Part shown: positions 24,480-36,901 of the stretch, piece by piece
Layout: every line of letters starts with the position of its first letter
How positions within the stretch are numbered: position 1 is the stretch's first letter
DNA from: Massospora cicadina
Lineage: Eukaryota; Entomophthoromycota; Entomophthoromycetes; Entomophthorales; Entomophthoraceae
DNA: 64,000 nt
Assembly (NCBI GenBank): GCA_022478985.1
Contig: JAKSZP010013536.1
Location: 21,121-85,120 of the forward strand
Direction of reading: 5' to 3'
Notes under the pieces: generated by a model
The model's input: the letters and a program-made list of their open reading frames with translations, nothing else
The model's database searches: none
Told to the model about the DNA's origin: nothing
Position numbers and translations under genes: made by a program

Positions 24480-25927
24480 GATAGTATCGATCTTGGTGTA
24501 CTAGTTCACACAGCGGTTTTGGCAGAATTTTGTCAAATGACCAGGTTGACCGCATACATAGCAGTTAACCCCATAAGATCTGCGTCCTTGATTATCATAA
24601 GAGGGTCCAGATCGGAAAGTTTGGGGTCATTCAGCGTAACCAGCCCCAGGTCAGTAATTTGATTGTTGATGTTCGGCATAGCTAGGTCTGGGACAATAGT
24701 TGGGTTGCAGATGGTTTTCATGACCAGCCACTGACGCTGATCGAACTGTTGAGTATAATTTGGGCAAGGATGAGGCGCAGAGTTATAGAAAGGCCAAGAA
24801 TTAATAAATGAAGCTGGAGTTGGATGAGAGTATTCTCCTGAATAAGAGGGTGAAGTAGCGGTGGTAGTCTTCCATTCCACTTTTGGTGGCAGAAAGTTAG
24901 GGGATATGTCACACAAAAACTATACAATCTTGAGCAGAGGTACATCATCATCCAGAAGTGGCGAAATGACATTGTGAAGCTCACAGTATGGTTTTACCGC
25001 GGAAGTCATGGCGATGCACACGTCAGCTTCTGCTAAGTACCCTGCCCCAATCAGCATGTGGGCTTCTATTGTGAATTGATCAGAAAACTCTAGGAGAGTC
25101 TCATAATGATGAAATCCAATTGTCAAGAATTCTGCTTTCTGCTGCGACATCTTGGAGGTACCCCAAACAGGAAAGGAGTATGGTATCCTTCACATCCTTA
25201 TAGGTGACAGAGCTACTTAAGAGGTAACATGTGACCTGATCAGCGCTCTCAATGTCCAAGTCAGATATCAACAACTTAGCCTTCCGTCTAACAGATGCGC
25301 CTTCCAATGCAAGCTCAAACTGTTTATAAGCCATAAATATTCCCGTTGCGGTCAAATGGAGGTAATTAATGGATATAAACTTCCTCATCCCATTCACAGG
25401 GGTTTTGGGCCATACTAAGAAATGGGTCAAAATCTGAAAGTGGTTTCTCAATGAGTAGCTGAATCAGCGGTGATTGGGATGTTCATGCTTCAGAGGTAGC
25501 ATGACCTTCTGTTATGAGAGTTACTGCTATCACTTTAGTGAAGTGTTGTTCTGACTCATATTCGTATCTGGTACTATCATCCTGGGTGTAGTAGCTCTGA
25601 CCAGCATCATATTATTCCTCATATGATGCCCCCTCTTTATGGTCATCCTTGTCCCAGAGAGAAGACTGAGAGGTATTGGTCAATCTTTGTTCTGTGCATT
25701 GCAGCTGTTTGGTGGTATCATCAGTCAGTTGGCAAGTTCTTTTTTTGTTGTCCCAAAATTTGCACTTGACTAAACGTGCTATAAAGTTGGTGCATGACAG
25801 CATCTCGTTCTTGAAGAAGTTCATCTTGGTTTTTGAGCACTGCGTCTAAGAAAAGTTTGAGTTCCTCATATCCAGCTGGTGTAGTGTTCCATGAAGATTC
25901 CCCAGCAACACAGCTTGTGTAAGGCAT
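24480..25927 (-). pseudogene. Element C gag
   Basis: An ATG at 25927 opens a coiled-coil-like N-terminus (LDAVLKNQDELLQERDAV). Capsid-like segments follow at 25451-25101 and 25150-24920, where FSDQFTIEAHMLIGAG parallels FTDQFYQESQILVGAK of F. The CCHC knuckle CYVCGQPGHLTKFC lies at 24522-24563. At least three frameshifts break it. Confidence 0.75.
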
Positions 25928-25977
25928 AGCTGGCGACTGGAGTTCCAGAGTGTTAGGTGGTTGATCAATGGGCAACT

Positions 25978-25991
25978 TGTAGTGAGCACCA
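25978..25991 (-). other. Element C primer-binding site
   Basis: The minus strand reads TGGTGCTCACTACA one base inside the 5' LTR, matching the first 14 bases of the site shared by A, D1, F and H; the following bases differ (AGTT instead of GGGG). Confidence 0.75.
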
Positions 25992-25992
25992 A

Positions 25993-26555
25993 TGTTATAA
26001 AATTGGATGGTATCGTTAGGATCTGCCATATTGTTTGTACAGGGTGAACCCACTGAGCAACAGATAGACAATGTGGGGATCGTTGGTCCTTTGGACACAC
26101 TTGAAAACAACCTTAAAAATAGGGGCAATTACCCCCAATCAACTCTTTATTTACTTTGATAATACAGCCATCTTTTGCTGTCCTGTTCTCTTTCTACTAT
26201 TAACAACTTAACTTCTCTCAATCGCCCATCTTGCTTATATACAACAGCTTAGGCGATACTGCTCTCATAGCTTGGGCTATTCTATTCCGCCAATTCTCCT
26301 CAAATATGGCTTGATACTCTCTAATCCTCTATCGCCCTAATTGTAGGCAATCTACTTCATATTTGTAGAATGTTGACATTGCCTTATCGCCTTATCACCT
26401 TCTATAGAGGCGATCCAATAATAACCCATTATATCCCAATATTGCCTCATCTTGAGGCACTCAAATAATTGTAACTGATATTATTTTCGGCGGATTCTTC
26501 CCAATCCGCCCTAGATGTCCCACAATTATTGTCCAGTCATATTGGAATCATGACA
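25993..26555 (-). repeat. Element C 5' LTR
   Basis: 563 bp, the partner of 19993-20553, ending ATCATGACA. Confidence 0.92.
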
Positions 26556-26560
26556 GACAA

Positions 26561-26790
26561 TGTCATCACTCCGGAAAATAACCTTTACAATATTCTTATT
26601 GGAACTCAAATTTATGATGGTAATAAGAGATTAGCAACCTAAAGGAAGTGCTTCTATGACTTTTCAACTATATAGTTCCTTTAGTTGTTCACAATAATGA
26701 GGCAAACAAGAATGTTTATTCTTGTTTAATAGAGTATAGTGCTTCTTCATTTTCATTAAGAAATATGGCTGTTGGTTGAGAAACTAGATT
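26561..26790 (+). pseudogene. Element G protease, right half
   Basis: Directly after element C the plus strand reads NNLYNILIGTQ, then in another frame FNYIVPLVVHNNEANKN and IEYSASS. These match NKSYDMLIGTQF, MNYEVPLVLSN and VEYPFSA in element A's protease region. So C sits inside this gene. Confidence 0.65.
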
Positions 26791-28250
26791 ATTATCTGAG
26801 TTAGTAGACATTGCAAGTGTTTGTACTACGAAATGGCCTAAATTATATTTAGATTAGCTTAATTAGACGCTCAATATCTTTGATGGGGTAAGCCTTCCAA
26901 AAAATATGATCATCAACAAATGATCCCTTGCCTTTAAACAGGCAATATGTAATTAAAGAGAATAAAAACCTCATGAAATGAGACTCTAAACTGATGCTAG
27001 CAGTTACTATCCAGACGCCTGAAAATAATGAGAGACTGACAGTACCAAAGCTGATCTAAGAGAAAGGCTGCATTCAAACCATAAACTGGATGAGAAGCAA
27101 AGATTAAGAGTGAAGGGGACATGAGCGCCCCATCTGATATAAAGCACCTAGTCACACTAATAGTTAAAAGCTTTTAACAATAAAAGATTATTTATCCTCT
27201 AACGAATTTATACCTAATTTTATTCTTTGCATAGCTACAATAATTTGATATTGTGGCCCAGTCAAGTGCATAATACTGAACCTTGTAGAAGAGAAAGTTA
27301 AACGCTCTAGCCTCTCTCCAGCCATTCCAAAAAACCAAGTCATCAAAACTATTTCCAACTTCTGTTCCTACTGCTTTGGGAACGCATCTTTTAATATTCA
27401 GTTTAATTTGAAAAGGTGAAAGAATTAATTTAATAAAGCTTATATGCACTAAAAGAAATTCTAATTAGCTAGGAAAGCAACAAATGAAGATATGGGAATA
27501 ACACTAAAGATTCCATAAATTTTATGTTACACATTTCCAGTTTAAATGGATGAGTCCAATAGAACATCTAGTATTATAAGATTTTAGACTCTGGTTACCA
27601 ATATATTTTTTGTTTGTTACTTGGATTTCACTATCATGTTCATATAAAACAAAAAACATCATGAAGTACTTAAGAGTCAGTCATTACTAATGATAAGCTC
27701 ATAGGTATATTTCCTTGGATCACAGTTTAAAGTTTGGGCTGCCACTTGACAGTATAGTATATTCCAGTTCTCTTATCCACATCTAAATTTCCCAACTCAA
27801 GAGAATTAAAAATATCACTTTTCTACTAAAGACCTGTCAGGATATCCTTTTAAAATTGGAAAATTATTTTGTAATTATGCAAGAACAAAGCCTTAAAATT
27901 GATTTAGATGGATAAAGACATGTTAGTTTAAAGCCTTATAATGATATAACCCTAGTAAATTCAAATTGAACTAAAGTAACTATTGAGCAATGGTCTTCTT
28001 AGTACTCACAGGGTCCCTGGTTCTCACATCTACTCCCTATTAGAGAGATCATGAACATCACAGAGTTATGAATTTCCAGAAGCTAAATAGCTTGACAAAA
28101 ATAGCTACATCATGTTTCAAAAATACAATGCCTTATCTCAGTTATCCAGCTTTAACTTTTCTCAGCAAAGAAATTAGATAGTGGGTACTGAAAAATAATT
28201 TTTCTCAAGAGAATTAGTTCTAATGAGTTTTATTAAAAAGGTAACTTTCA
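26791..28250. other. Decayed protease-RT interval of G
   Basis: AT-rich with no readable domain. Position implies the protease linker and RT fingers of G. A minus-strand frame at 27192-27449 has no motif. Confidence 0.3.
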
Positions 28251-28254
28251 ATTA

Positions 28255-28470
28255 ACTCATTTACTTCAAGTATTGTGTAATTCCCATGTTTTTCCAGAGG
28301 GCTATGGATCATATATTAAGGGACTTTAAAAGTAGATTATGTATTTATCTAGGAGACTTTATGATGATCTCTAAAACGTTTAATGATCATCCAGATTGCT
28401 TAAAACCATACTTTAAATAAAATATAAAGAGCAATATAAATCTCATACTAAAAAGTTTTTTATGATAAGC
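28255..28470 (+). pseudogene. Element G reverse transcriptase fragment
   Basis: The plus strand reads FQRAMDHILRDFKS then CIYLGDFMMISKTFNDH, the gypsy RT palm with the catalytic YLDD changed to YLGD. The KRL...LK.KK segment follows in decayed form. Confidence 0.65.
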
Positions 28471-29849
28471 TAAATTTTTTAGATCACTCAATTTCTCATG
28501 AGGGCATTAAACTTTTAATTGACAATGCAGAGGCATAACCAAAATGTTGGAAACAAAGAATTTATCATATATATGTTACCTTGGGTATTCTGGGCACTAC
28601 CAGCAATATATTCCCTCAATTTCCTCAAATAAGAGAACCGCTAGTTCAAAAACCCATGGCTTTCCCATTGAGACTTATAAAATTCTTAAGGGATTACCAC
28701 AATTAAATTTTTCTTTGTAATTTAAAAGAAAGGTACAGTGATAGTTGTTTACAAAACTATCCTATTGATTTTCTCTCAACTAATGGTAGAAAATCGTTTA
28801 GCTATTCTTTTACAGGAAGGTTCTGCCAACCTTTCTTCTAGTCTTAGAAATAGTCTGGTAAGAAGATCTTAGCCCTTTAATTTTTTATAAAGAAGTAATT
28901 GAGAGACAAATACTAGATAAATTAATCTATACTTATAACTCTTCCACAAAGAACAATAAAACTGTATTACTATCTACTTTTAGAAACTCTGTCATTATAT
29001 AGTAAAATCAAGGGTTTATATAGAAAATTAGGTGCTAACTTTAATTGCAACCCTATGTGAATGGCGTCTATCACTTATGTAATTAAATCTTGAGGATTCA
29101 TCTGAAACAACGAAAACACCATCAACCTAGTCAGGACCTACCATCATTTAGATTACAACCTCTCCCAGGCTAATTTTTAGCATATTCAAACACCATAATC
29201 CAACCCCAGCAGATTATTCTTTTAGCTGGCAACCTGATTAAGTAATGGTACCATTTACCTGTTATTATCTGGTAGCATGACTCAGACTAACATGCAAGTT
29301 AATGCCATGATAAGTGTTGTCAATGCTCCAGTAACTCCAAAAATCCTTATTGACTGATGGCAAATACTGATTAATCCGCATACTAAAAATTAATTGTTAT
29401 AAAATAAACCAACAATTAAAGAAGCTTTATAAACTTTGTTTGGTATTATCCCCAATAAGTCATTAATAGTCATAAATCAGAATTGAATCTCAATGTGCGT
29501 CTAATTAATGTTATAAGGAAACAAGTCCAAACAATAGTTATCAAACACCAATAACTCCAACATCCCTAAATGTTGCTAATTACCTAAGCAAATAAAGTAA
29601 GAAATGACAGATATTTACTATAATCTGTCCCAGATTAGGGTAAGAGTATTTAATATTCTGACAGGATTAAGGCAACAAACTCTGGGTAAAATACTCAAAA
29701 ATTTATAAAAAAAAACCATCTGATCCACCCAGATTAGAGAATTCCACATAAAGTACTTAGCAATACATCTAATCATGCAGTATGAACAATACTGGCTCAG
29801 TTACATAAAGATAGCATTTATACCCTTTTTTATACTTCAACAAAATTCA
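28471..29849. other. Decayed RT thumb/RNase H interval of G
   Basis: No motif can be read with confidence over 1.4 kb of AT-rich sequence. This is longer than expected between palm and RNase H, so insertions are likely. Confidence 0.25.
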
Positions 29850-30024
29850 TTTAAAAAGCTAAAAACTACTGCGTCATAAAGAACAAATATCACACCTTGA
29901 TATATGCAGTAAATCACTACCAGTCTTTAAAAATATAAAAAATTTATTTATAATGACTGATCATGCTTCCCTGAGATTGCTGAAGATATAAAAGACTGAA
30001 TGAGGCATTTAGCTTAATAAGCGT
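29850..30024 (+). pseudogene. Element G RNase H fragment
   Basis: KNYCVIKNKYHTLIYAVNHY is followed by a shifted MTDHASLRLL. These match ERNYTVTE.E.L..IYA and VTDHASL of gypsy RNase H. The gene is cut by LTR1 of the D array at 30025. NADESRLDPLPILK at about 52245-52290, right after LTR3, continues it (normally NADALSRL). Confidence 0.6.
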
Positions 30025-31178
30025 TGTTGGGATTTTTGCCCATATTCCCAGCCTTAAAGATAAACAGGAATCACTAGGGGATAATTCCCTAAGGCGAGGT
30101 GAATTGGAAATCGGTTGGCTCAAATTTTGGAGTAACTATGTTTTGGGGATTTTAGGATATTTTCCTGGACATATCTGTCAGGAATTGATCCAGACAAATA
30201 CTTAAGATCTCATCAAGCAGAGTTGCTGACAAAAAAGTGGCATCTGATAGTGATTAACTATAAGGTGTACCAACTGGGATTGTCAGGTTTCATCACTGAC
30301 TGATTGGGAATGAGTAGCAAGTTGCAAGCTGAGTGATGCCACATGCAAACTAGCGAATCAATCAGTTGGTGTGTGACCTGCCTTAATGGGTAACAAGTCC
30401 CATTACCTAATCAGGTTGCTAGCCAAATATGGTTGGTTCACTTGGATTGACAGGAAAACGTTAGGGACACGTATTTGACTTTTTCTGTTTAAGTCTTGAG
30501 GATGTCTAATGACAGAATCCAAGCCATGATGGAGAAGACCATCACTTCCAAGATAAAGATATGTGATTCAACGGCAACGGCTGCCTTTTTATTGAAGAGG
30601 TGTAACCTGAGGGTTAGATGACCGAATCCCTACTATAAATTCCCTAGAATTTACTTATAATAAAAAACAGATAGTTAGATCATATTACAGATATATAGTT
30701 CTAAGTTGTTCATCCAGGATATATTTAAGCAGTAAACTATCATCAGCTTTCCATTTTGCTATTATTCTAAAGGATACTATTGCTGTGTACAGTAATTGGG
30801 AGACTCTTAGAGAAAAGAGTAAAGATCTGAGAGGGGATCTAGAGAAAAAGGAGAAACAATTGGGGATTGCTGCTGACTGTGTGTTGGCCTGAAGTGACTG
30901 TCACCAGGGAATCTCAGAGAAGATTGGGGTTAGACAGAATGAGGGAACAAATCCCTAGATCATGTCATCTCAAGTATTTTAATCAGGAATACTGGCTGAG
31001 CGTTGGGCTGAGATATAAGAATTCCACTCAACTACAGATAATAGTCGTCATACTATTATCAACCAATAATTTGATATACTATAAAAACAAAGATGAAGTG
31101 CACAAGAAACTGAACCTTTGCAGTGAAAAGGTTACTGGGGTTGTTTGCCAATCTAACCTGAAACAGATAATTTTTACA
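30025..31178 (+). repeat. D LTR1 (5' LTR of D1)
   Basis: 1154 bp starting TGTTGGGATTTTTGCCC and ending TTTTTACA, followed by the primer-binding site. A TATA-type box CTATAAAT is at 30633-30640, in a context kept in LTR3 and LTR4. Confidence 0.9.
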
Positions 31179-31181
31179 AGT

Positions 31182-31199
31182 TGGTGCTCACTACAGGGG
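31182..31199 (+). other. D1 primer-binding site
   Basis: TGGTGCTCACTACAGGGG begins three bases after the LTR1 end. Confidence 0.85.
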
Positions 31200-31227
31200 T
31201 TGTAGTTGAGTTAAAGAATTTATAATA

Positions 31228-32500
31228 ATGTCATACAAAGATGAGTTTTGCAAACTGTGGATGGAGTTAGCCACTGTGAATCAGAATACCCTAAACTCAG
31301 CGGACCATTGGGAGTTCGCAGCCTTGGAAGAATGAGTCCCCAGGGTGAAAGGGATAAAGAATGTTGTGAGTTTTGGGAATGAGTTACTTGGGAAAGTAAC
31401 TTCGTTGAAGAAAAGAAGGGGACCTTGTTTGAGAGGTCTTATATCTGAAAACGGAGCTAAAAGCGGATTGAGTTCATTTGAGAAAATTCAGCGTGAATAT
31501 AGAGCGAATGATCAATCAGGTGAAGGAGCTTAAAACTCACAAATGCGGCTGTGAGCCAAATATGGCAAGCGATGCTGAAGAAAGAAGTCCTCACACAATA
31601 CTTGGGAAGTTGAATACCCCAAGGAACATGCCGCCCGCTTTTGCTGCCGTTTTGGAGATGATGCCCAAAGTCGCTCCTTAAGTGAGCTGAGTGGCCAAAC
31701 CTAGAGGATCAGCTAGAGATAACTTGGAGGAATTTAAGACAATGCTGAAATTGCCAACGTTCCATCAATATAATGCCCCAGCGTTTACCAAATTTTCAAT
31801 ATGATCATGTATGGCTACAGAAATCATCAAAAGGCATTGACAGTCATGAATCACCTAGACACTGACTGTCAGAACTTAGTGTTACCTCACCTGGAGGGGG
31901 ACAGCTGGTCATATGTGGAGGCAAAGGCAGCCATCATGAAAGAGTTTGGGAGTCCAACGCACATGTCAAAACGCAAGCAGGAATTTATAAGAGTCTGGTT
32001 CCATAAAGCGAGTCTCTAGTAAGCTTCATGGATCAGTTCTACCAGGATTCGCAGATCCTGGTTGGAGCAAAAGTACTGGATGACTTCAATGCCAGAATCG
32101 CCTTACAAGCGGCCCTGCAGCCCTATCGCAATTTGCATCGCATGATGTCTTCTGTGTTTGTGACAGAAATAACTACCTCTCAAATGGTAGATAACTTGAA
32201 TATTTTGGGAGCACATATGATCTGAAATAGAAGTTTAAAATCTAATCTTTTATGAAATTTGAATCTCACAAAGGGGAACAAAGGTGAAAAAAGATGAACA
32301 ACAAAACTGTGCTGGGGAATAAGCCCAAAGAATTCAGATGGTTGATTAAGAAGGAAAAGGTCTGCTACCAATGTAGTGGGAAAGGACATTTTGCCGTGCA
32401 CTGTAAGAAGCTGAAGGATCAAATCAACGTGGTCCAGGCAAAATAGTCAGATGCCACCAAGGAATAGGGAAAAGGGCCCACAGCCTAGATGAGAAACAGT
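31228..32500 (+). pseudogene. D1 gag
   Basis: An ATG at 31228 starts MSYKDE, also the start of the F gag. A probably coiled-coil N-terminal region is followed by a capsid-like part (frames 31478-31681, 31801-32019, 32028-32225). A CCHC knuckle CYQCSGKGHFAVHC lies at 32363-32404. In-frame TGA codons after ALEE and after GDLV are also present in the F copy. Gag would package element RNA; here it is broken by stops and frameshifts. Confidence 0.8.
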
Positions 32501-32926
32501 CTAAAGCTTCAGAAAAGCCTGTTCCTCCTTACATCATGACTGAGGAAATTGATATCAGCGATCTGTTTGTAGATTACGATGTACAGGATCATCTGTATCA
32601 ATTGGTCAATTTGGATGGAAATATAGTGACCAGATCCAGGGTGAAGAGAATTGATCCCAGGATAATCAAGGAAGTTGCCCAGCCATACACCTGACAACTG
32701 GCAGGTAAGATTCAAACTGCTGAGAATCCCAAAGATTTATCTGAAGTCTGATTAGATGAGGCCAATCTGTTGATCCCCTCAGCGCAATAAAGTAATTGTT
32801 TCCTGATTTATTGGTGCAATATATTCACACCCTTATTTGGGCCAATAACACCGCTATAAACTCAGTAAACACTATATTGCAATACTCCAAGTGTACATAT
32901 ATAGACATACAAGTGAATTAAGTGTG

Positions 32927-33340
32927 GGTGAGGGCAATTGTTGACATCTGAGTTCCCATCAATATTGTCTCAACCAAGATGGTAAAGAGGATGAGGATCT
33001 CGCTGGACTTAGAAAATGAGAAGGAGTATGGGACAGCTGGGACAAACATCACCATCTCCAGTGGAACGTATAGCACTTTGCCACTATGATTTGGGTCGTT
33101 GTTGGTATCTGCACCAGCAATAGTTTTAGACAACCAAAACAATGACATTCTGATCAGAACGGAGATTCTACACAAATACAGAGTTAATGTAATTTCGTGG
33201 ATAATACAATGTCCATATTGGGTCAGATGTTATCATTGGTATATCAGAAGGATGGTGAAGCTCCGCTATATAGGAGAAACAACTTCATAAATCTAATATA
33301 CAATGATGGCATTGTCCCAATTCAGTACCAATTAATTGGT
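32927..33340 (+). pseudogene. D1 aspartic protease
   Basis: AIVDI, then a TGA stop, then VPINIVSTKMVK is at 32934-32985, where relatives read DTGAPVN. The catalytic T-G of D-T-G is gone (ATC TGA at 32946-32951). The rest matches the family: EYGTAG, then LDNQNNDILIRTEIL. Confidence 0.75.
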
Positions 33341-33819
33341 AGGAAGTGACGTTAAATGCCAACAGAAATCCTAGAGAACCAGGGAATTCACACTGAGGAT
33401 CAAGAATGAGAAGAACATACTTCCAGGATCACAAATGATAGTTAACATGGGGTTGACATTACAGATTCCTGAATTATTGTATGAGGAGGTTGGAAGCTTC
33501 TGGAAGAAGTCCAGAGTGGAGCCTTGGGTTGCTCCTGGGATAATAGTGCCAGGCCATGGAGAAATTCTAGTTCTCCTGGTGAATTTAAGTGAAAAAACTG
33601 ATAAAGATTAGGCTGAATCAGATTATTGCATTTGTTCATCTGATCCTGAAGGCTGAATTGAGGAGATTCCACAATTTTGGGACTCTAGATGAGATGGGAT
33701 TACTGGTTGGGGTAACCAAGAGCATCAACCTATTGGTTGATTGAGAGCAACTCACTGATCTTTCAGAAGGCCAGAAAGAGGAGGTGCTTGAATTATTTTA
33801 AAAGTATTGGGAAGTATTC

Positions 33820-35160
33820 ACTCAGGATGACTTCAATTTGGGATGCGCAAGAGATGTGATCCACAAGGTCGACACTGGGGAAAATTTGCCAATCAGGATG
33901 AGACCAATCCAACTATGAAAGGCAGCCAAAGCGGTAGTGAAAGATGAAATCAGTAAACTAGTGAATCATGGGCTTCTATTTATGTCATTGAATCCCTGGG
34001 CGAGTCTAATTCTAATTGTTAAGAAGAAGGATGGATCCAACTGGGTGGTGATTGACTACCAAAAGCTGAATAAAATTATGAAGAAGGATTTATATCCCCT
34101 ACCAAGGATTAATGATGCGCTAGACCAATTAGGAGAAGCAAAGTATTTCTCCATAATGGATCTGATCTCAGGATATTGGCAATTTGACTTGCCAAACGAA
34201 GACCAGAAAAAATGAACGATTATTACCACACAGGGGCTATAAAAACTGACGAGGATGCCCCGGGTCTATGTAATGCGCCTGCAACGTTCCAGAGGGCCAT
34301 GGACGCTATACTGAGCGACTTAAAGTTGTCGTTCATCCTAGTATACTTGGACGATATCAATGTGTTCAGTAGGACGTCTACTGATCACCTACACCACTTG
34401 GAAGAAGTATTCAAGTGACTGTCTGTGGCTAACCTGAAGATTAAGCCAAGGAAGTGTCACTTCTTCAAAAAAGAGTTGTAATATCTGGGATTCATGAACA
34501 GCTCTAGTGGATTGCAGCTGCAAGCCCAGAAGATAAAAGCCATAGAACTGATGGCTGTGACAAAGAGTGTCTAATATTTCAAGTGTTCCTTAGGATGGTC
34601 AGATACTACAGAAGATTTATTTGGGACTAGCACTAATAGCCAAGCCCTTATTCCATCTGTTGAAGGACCCAAAAAAAGGATTTGTATGGAATGAAGAAAC
34701 GCAGGAATCCTTTGATGAGCTATTCCAGTATCTAATAGATTCTCTGAATTTGAAATATCCAAATTTTGATTGAGAGTTCATTATACAAACTGATGCTTCA
34801 TTAACGGCGATTGGCGTCATACTAAGCCAAAAAGATGAACTTGGGGACGAACGTCTGGTGGCATATGTGGGCTGGACATTCTCAGCTGCTGAGAGGAACT
34901 ACCCTGTAACTGAGTGTGAATGTCTTACAGTCATTTACACATGTAAGCAGTTTTGGGCATACATCCATAGAATGCACTTTAAAGTAGTGACAGACCACTC
35001 TTTGTTGCGTTGGCTCCATAATTTAAGAGAACCAGAAGGACAGCTGGCCCAATAGGCACTTAAGCTATAGGCTTATGATTACAAGATTGTTCACCAAGCG
35101 GGGGCTTCTCAACAGAATTCTGATGGCTTATCATGGTTACCAATGATCCAGATGGTATAC
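33820..35160 (+). pseudogene. D1 reverse transcriptase and RNase H
   Basis: Fingers are in 33937-34215 (IVKKKDGSNWVVIDYQKLN, LPRINDALDQLGEAKYFSIMD). The palm is in 34212-34418 with LVYLDDINVFS; YLDD is at 34344-34355. A TGA after VFK at 34417 replaces an arginine codon (E has CGC). RNase H shows QTDASLTAIGVILSQ, ERNYPVTECECLTVI and VVTDHSLLRWL. The C-terminal SDGLSWLP motif ends near 35150. The core residues of RT survive, but stops and one or more frameshifts do not allow one product. Confidence 0.88.
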
Positions 35161-36352
35161 CCACAGGCAGATGAGCTATTACAGAGAATGGTCAATAGAA
35201 ATTGGGAACGAGCCCCAAGAAACCTAAGGTGCGCTTCGGAAAGTGATGGAAAACACTGAGACCATGGATGGACAAGTGTTTAAGATGATTAACGGGAAGC
35301 AGTTATTTTTTCTGAAGCTGTCAGAAAGAGTAACCATCATTCAAGCTGCTCATAAGGTTGTCAGGTAAGGAGGCCTGGGAAAAACAACTGATCATATTTG
35401 CCAGTACTACTACTGGGAGTCAATCAACCACAATGTCACGGACTATCTAGCTTGTTGTGTGGAGTGCCAGTTGCATAAGACACATAAGAATACAATTGGA
35501 TACTAACTGGTCTACCCTAGATTTACCTGGCATACAGTGTCCATCGACATGATGGGACTGCTGATGATGAGCGCAGGGGAGTCAAGTACATTATAGTTGC
35601 CATAGACCATCTGACGAGATGGGTCAAGACTTAGGCCCTGACGAAAGTAGATGCTACCAGCACCGTGAGGTTCATCCTGGATCTATTAGTATATTGACAT
35701 GGTTTCCACAGGTCCTGCTTAGCAATAACGGAACAAACTTCACATCTCATATGATACTGAGATTGAATGATATAATGGGGATCAGAAGAGTCATGTCAGT
35801 ACCCTACTGGCCGGAGACAAATGGACTGGTAGAATGGGTGAATGGAATGCTGGCTGTGACACTGAAGAAGCTGGTCACAGGAAGAACTTCCATGTGGGGA
35901 ATGTATAGAGTTTAGTGATGTTCGCCTACAATATCAGTCATCATACAGTGATGGGAAAAACGCCAGTTAAGTTGTTATATGGGAGGTGGGACATGTTGCC
36001 GCCAATTTTATATTTTGTTGTGGAACCGATGTTGGGGGTGAATGCAAAACAGTACTTGAACTGACTGACAAATATCCTAATTGATATGCAATCACAAGCA
36101 TTCAATAATACATTGAAAAAAAGGATACAAGAGAAATTGATGGATGATAGGGACCGACTGGCCTTAGCAGAATATCAAATAGGCGAAAGAGTAGCCTATT
36201 GAAATACACATGGTTTTGGAAGAAGAAACAAACTATAAGCGTTGTGGTCAGGTCTGTTTGAAGTTATTGCCAAGATGGTAACCGATGCCTATCTATAAGA
36301 GTCTCTTTGATGGAAGAGTTGTGAATCGAGTATATGCTAATTATTTGAAGTG
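35161..36352 (+). pseudogene. D1 integrase
   Basis: The zinc domain and core are readable: VSIDMMG (first D), LSNNGTNFTSH (second catalytic D changed to N, codon 35724-35726) and ETNGLVEWVNG (E). The end has LFEVIAKM and VVNRVYANYLK. The catalytic Asp to Asn change is also present in D2 (43103-43105); A, C and E keep Asp. Many TGA and TAG codons occur. Confidence 0.85.
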
Positions 36353-36389
36353 ATGGAAGGATGAAAAAAGATTAAAAGAGTTAATGAAG

Positions 36390-36660
36390 GACTGATGAAC
36401 CATTAAGTTGGTCATGTCCTGGTATTTAGGTCAAGTCTGAAAAAAGGACCTCTGAACCAATCTAGATGGTTAAGTCCAAAAAAGGACCTCTGAATCATAG
36501 AAAACTGGAAAATTTAAGTACCCAGGACCTATTTTGGGGGGTTAAATAAAAAGTTGGACTGGTGAACTGAAACAAGGTCAGGTCCCATGGAAAAAAGAAG
36601 AATAAAAATAAAAGATTGATAAAGATATTGGGAAAAAAGATTATAAACTGCATAGAAAAA
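36390..36660 (+). repeat. D1 post-pol tandem hairpin motif and A-rich tract
   Basis: After pol, a roughly 40-bp unit is repeated: GTCTGAAAAAAGGACC at about 36435 and GTCCAAAAAAGGACC at about 36474, each followed by TCTGAA and a C or T-A. Each unit can form a short stem around an A-rich loop. Equivalent blocks follow pol in D2 (43765-43880) and E (57400-57545), and one sits at 40450-40670. An AT-rich, A-rich tract then leads to the antisense frame. Confidence 0.6.
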
Positions 36661-36901
36661 ACCGATATAGTTTTATAATTTTTATTTTTATTAATTGTCA
36701 TCAATATGGGGATGATACTGTCTATGTTGCCTCTTGGGGGAGGGAGGATGGATTGTGGTAGGTATGAATAGCCCATCAAAATCGATGTAAACTTGATGCT
36801 AGAGAGGGCTAGGCCTACACAAAACCACGTTCTTTGAGTGGATGCAGATCCCTGCAGATTGCAATTAGGGGAAGGGAAATTGAAATGTCAGAAGAAGCCA
36901 A

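Larger units (their letters stand above)
19993..26555 (-). mobile_element. Element C: Ty3/gypsy LTR retrotransposon
   Basis: A minus-strand element of 6.6 kb with LTRs of 561 and 563 bp. A primer-binding site of the shared TGGTGCTCACTACA type and a polypurine tract AAGGAGGGGG lie just inside them. The 5-mers outside are GCCAA (19988-19992) and GACAA (26556-26560), a one-mismatch target duplication. Gag with a CCHC knuckle, protease, RT, RNase H and integrase follow in gypsy order. The LTRs differ at roughly one site in ten over the first 170 bp, so C is older than A. It split the protease gene of element G. Multiple stops and frameshifts make it inactive. Confidence 0.93.
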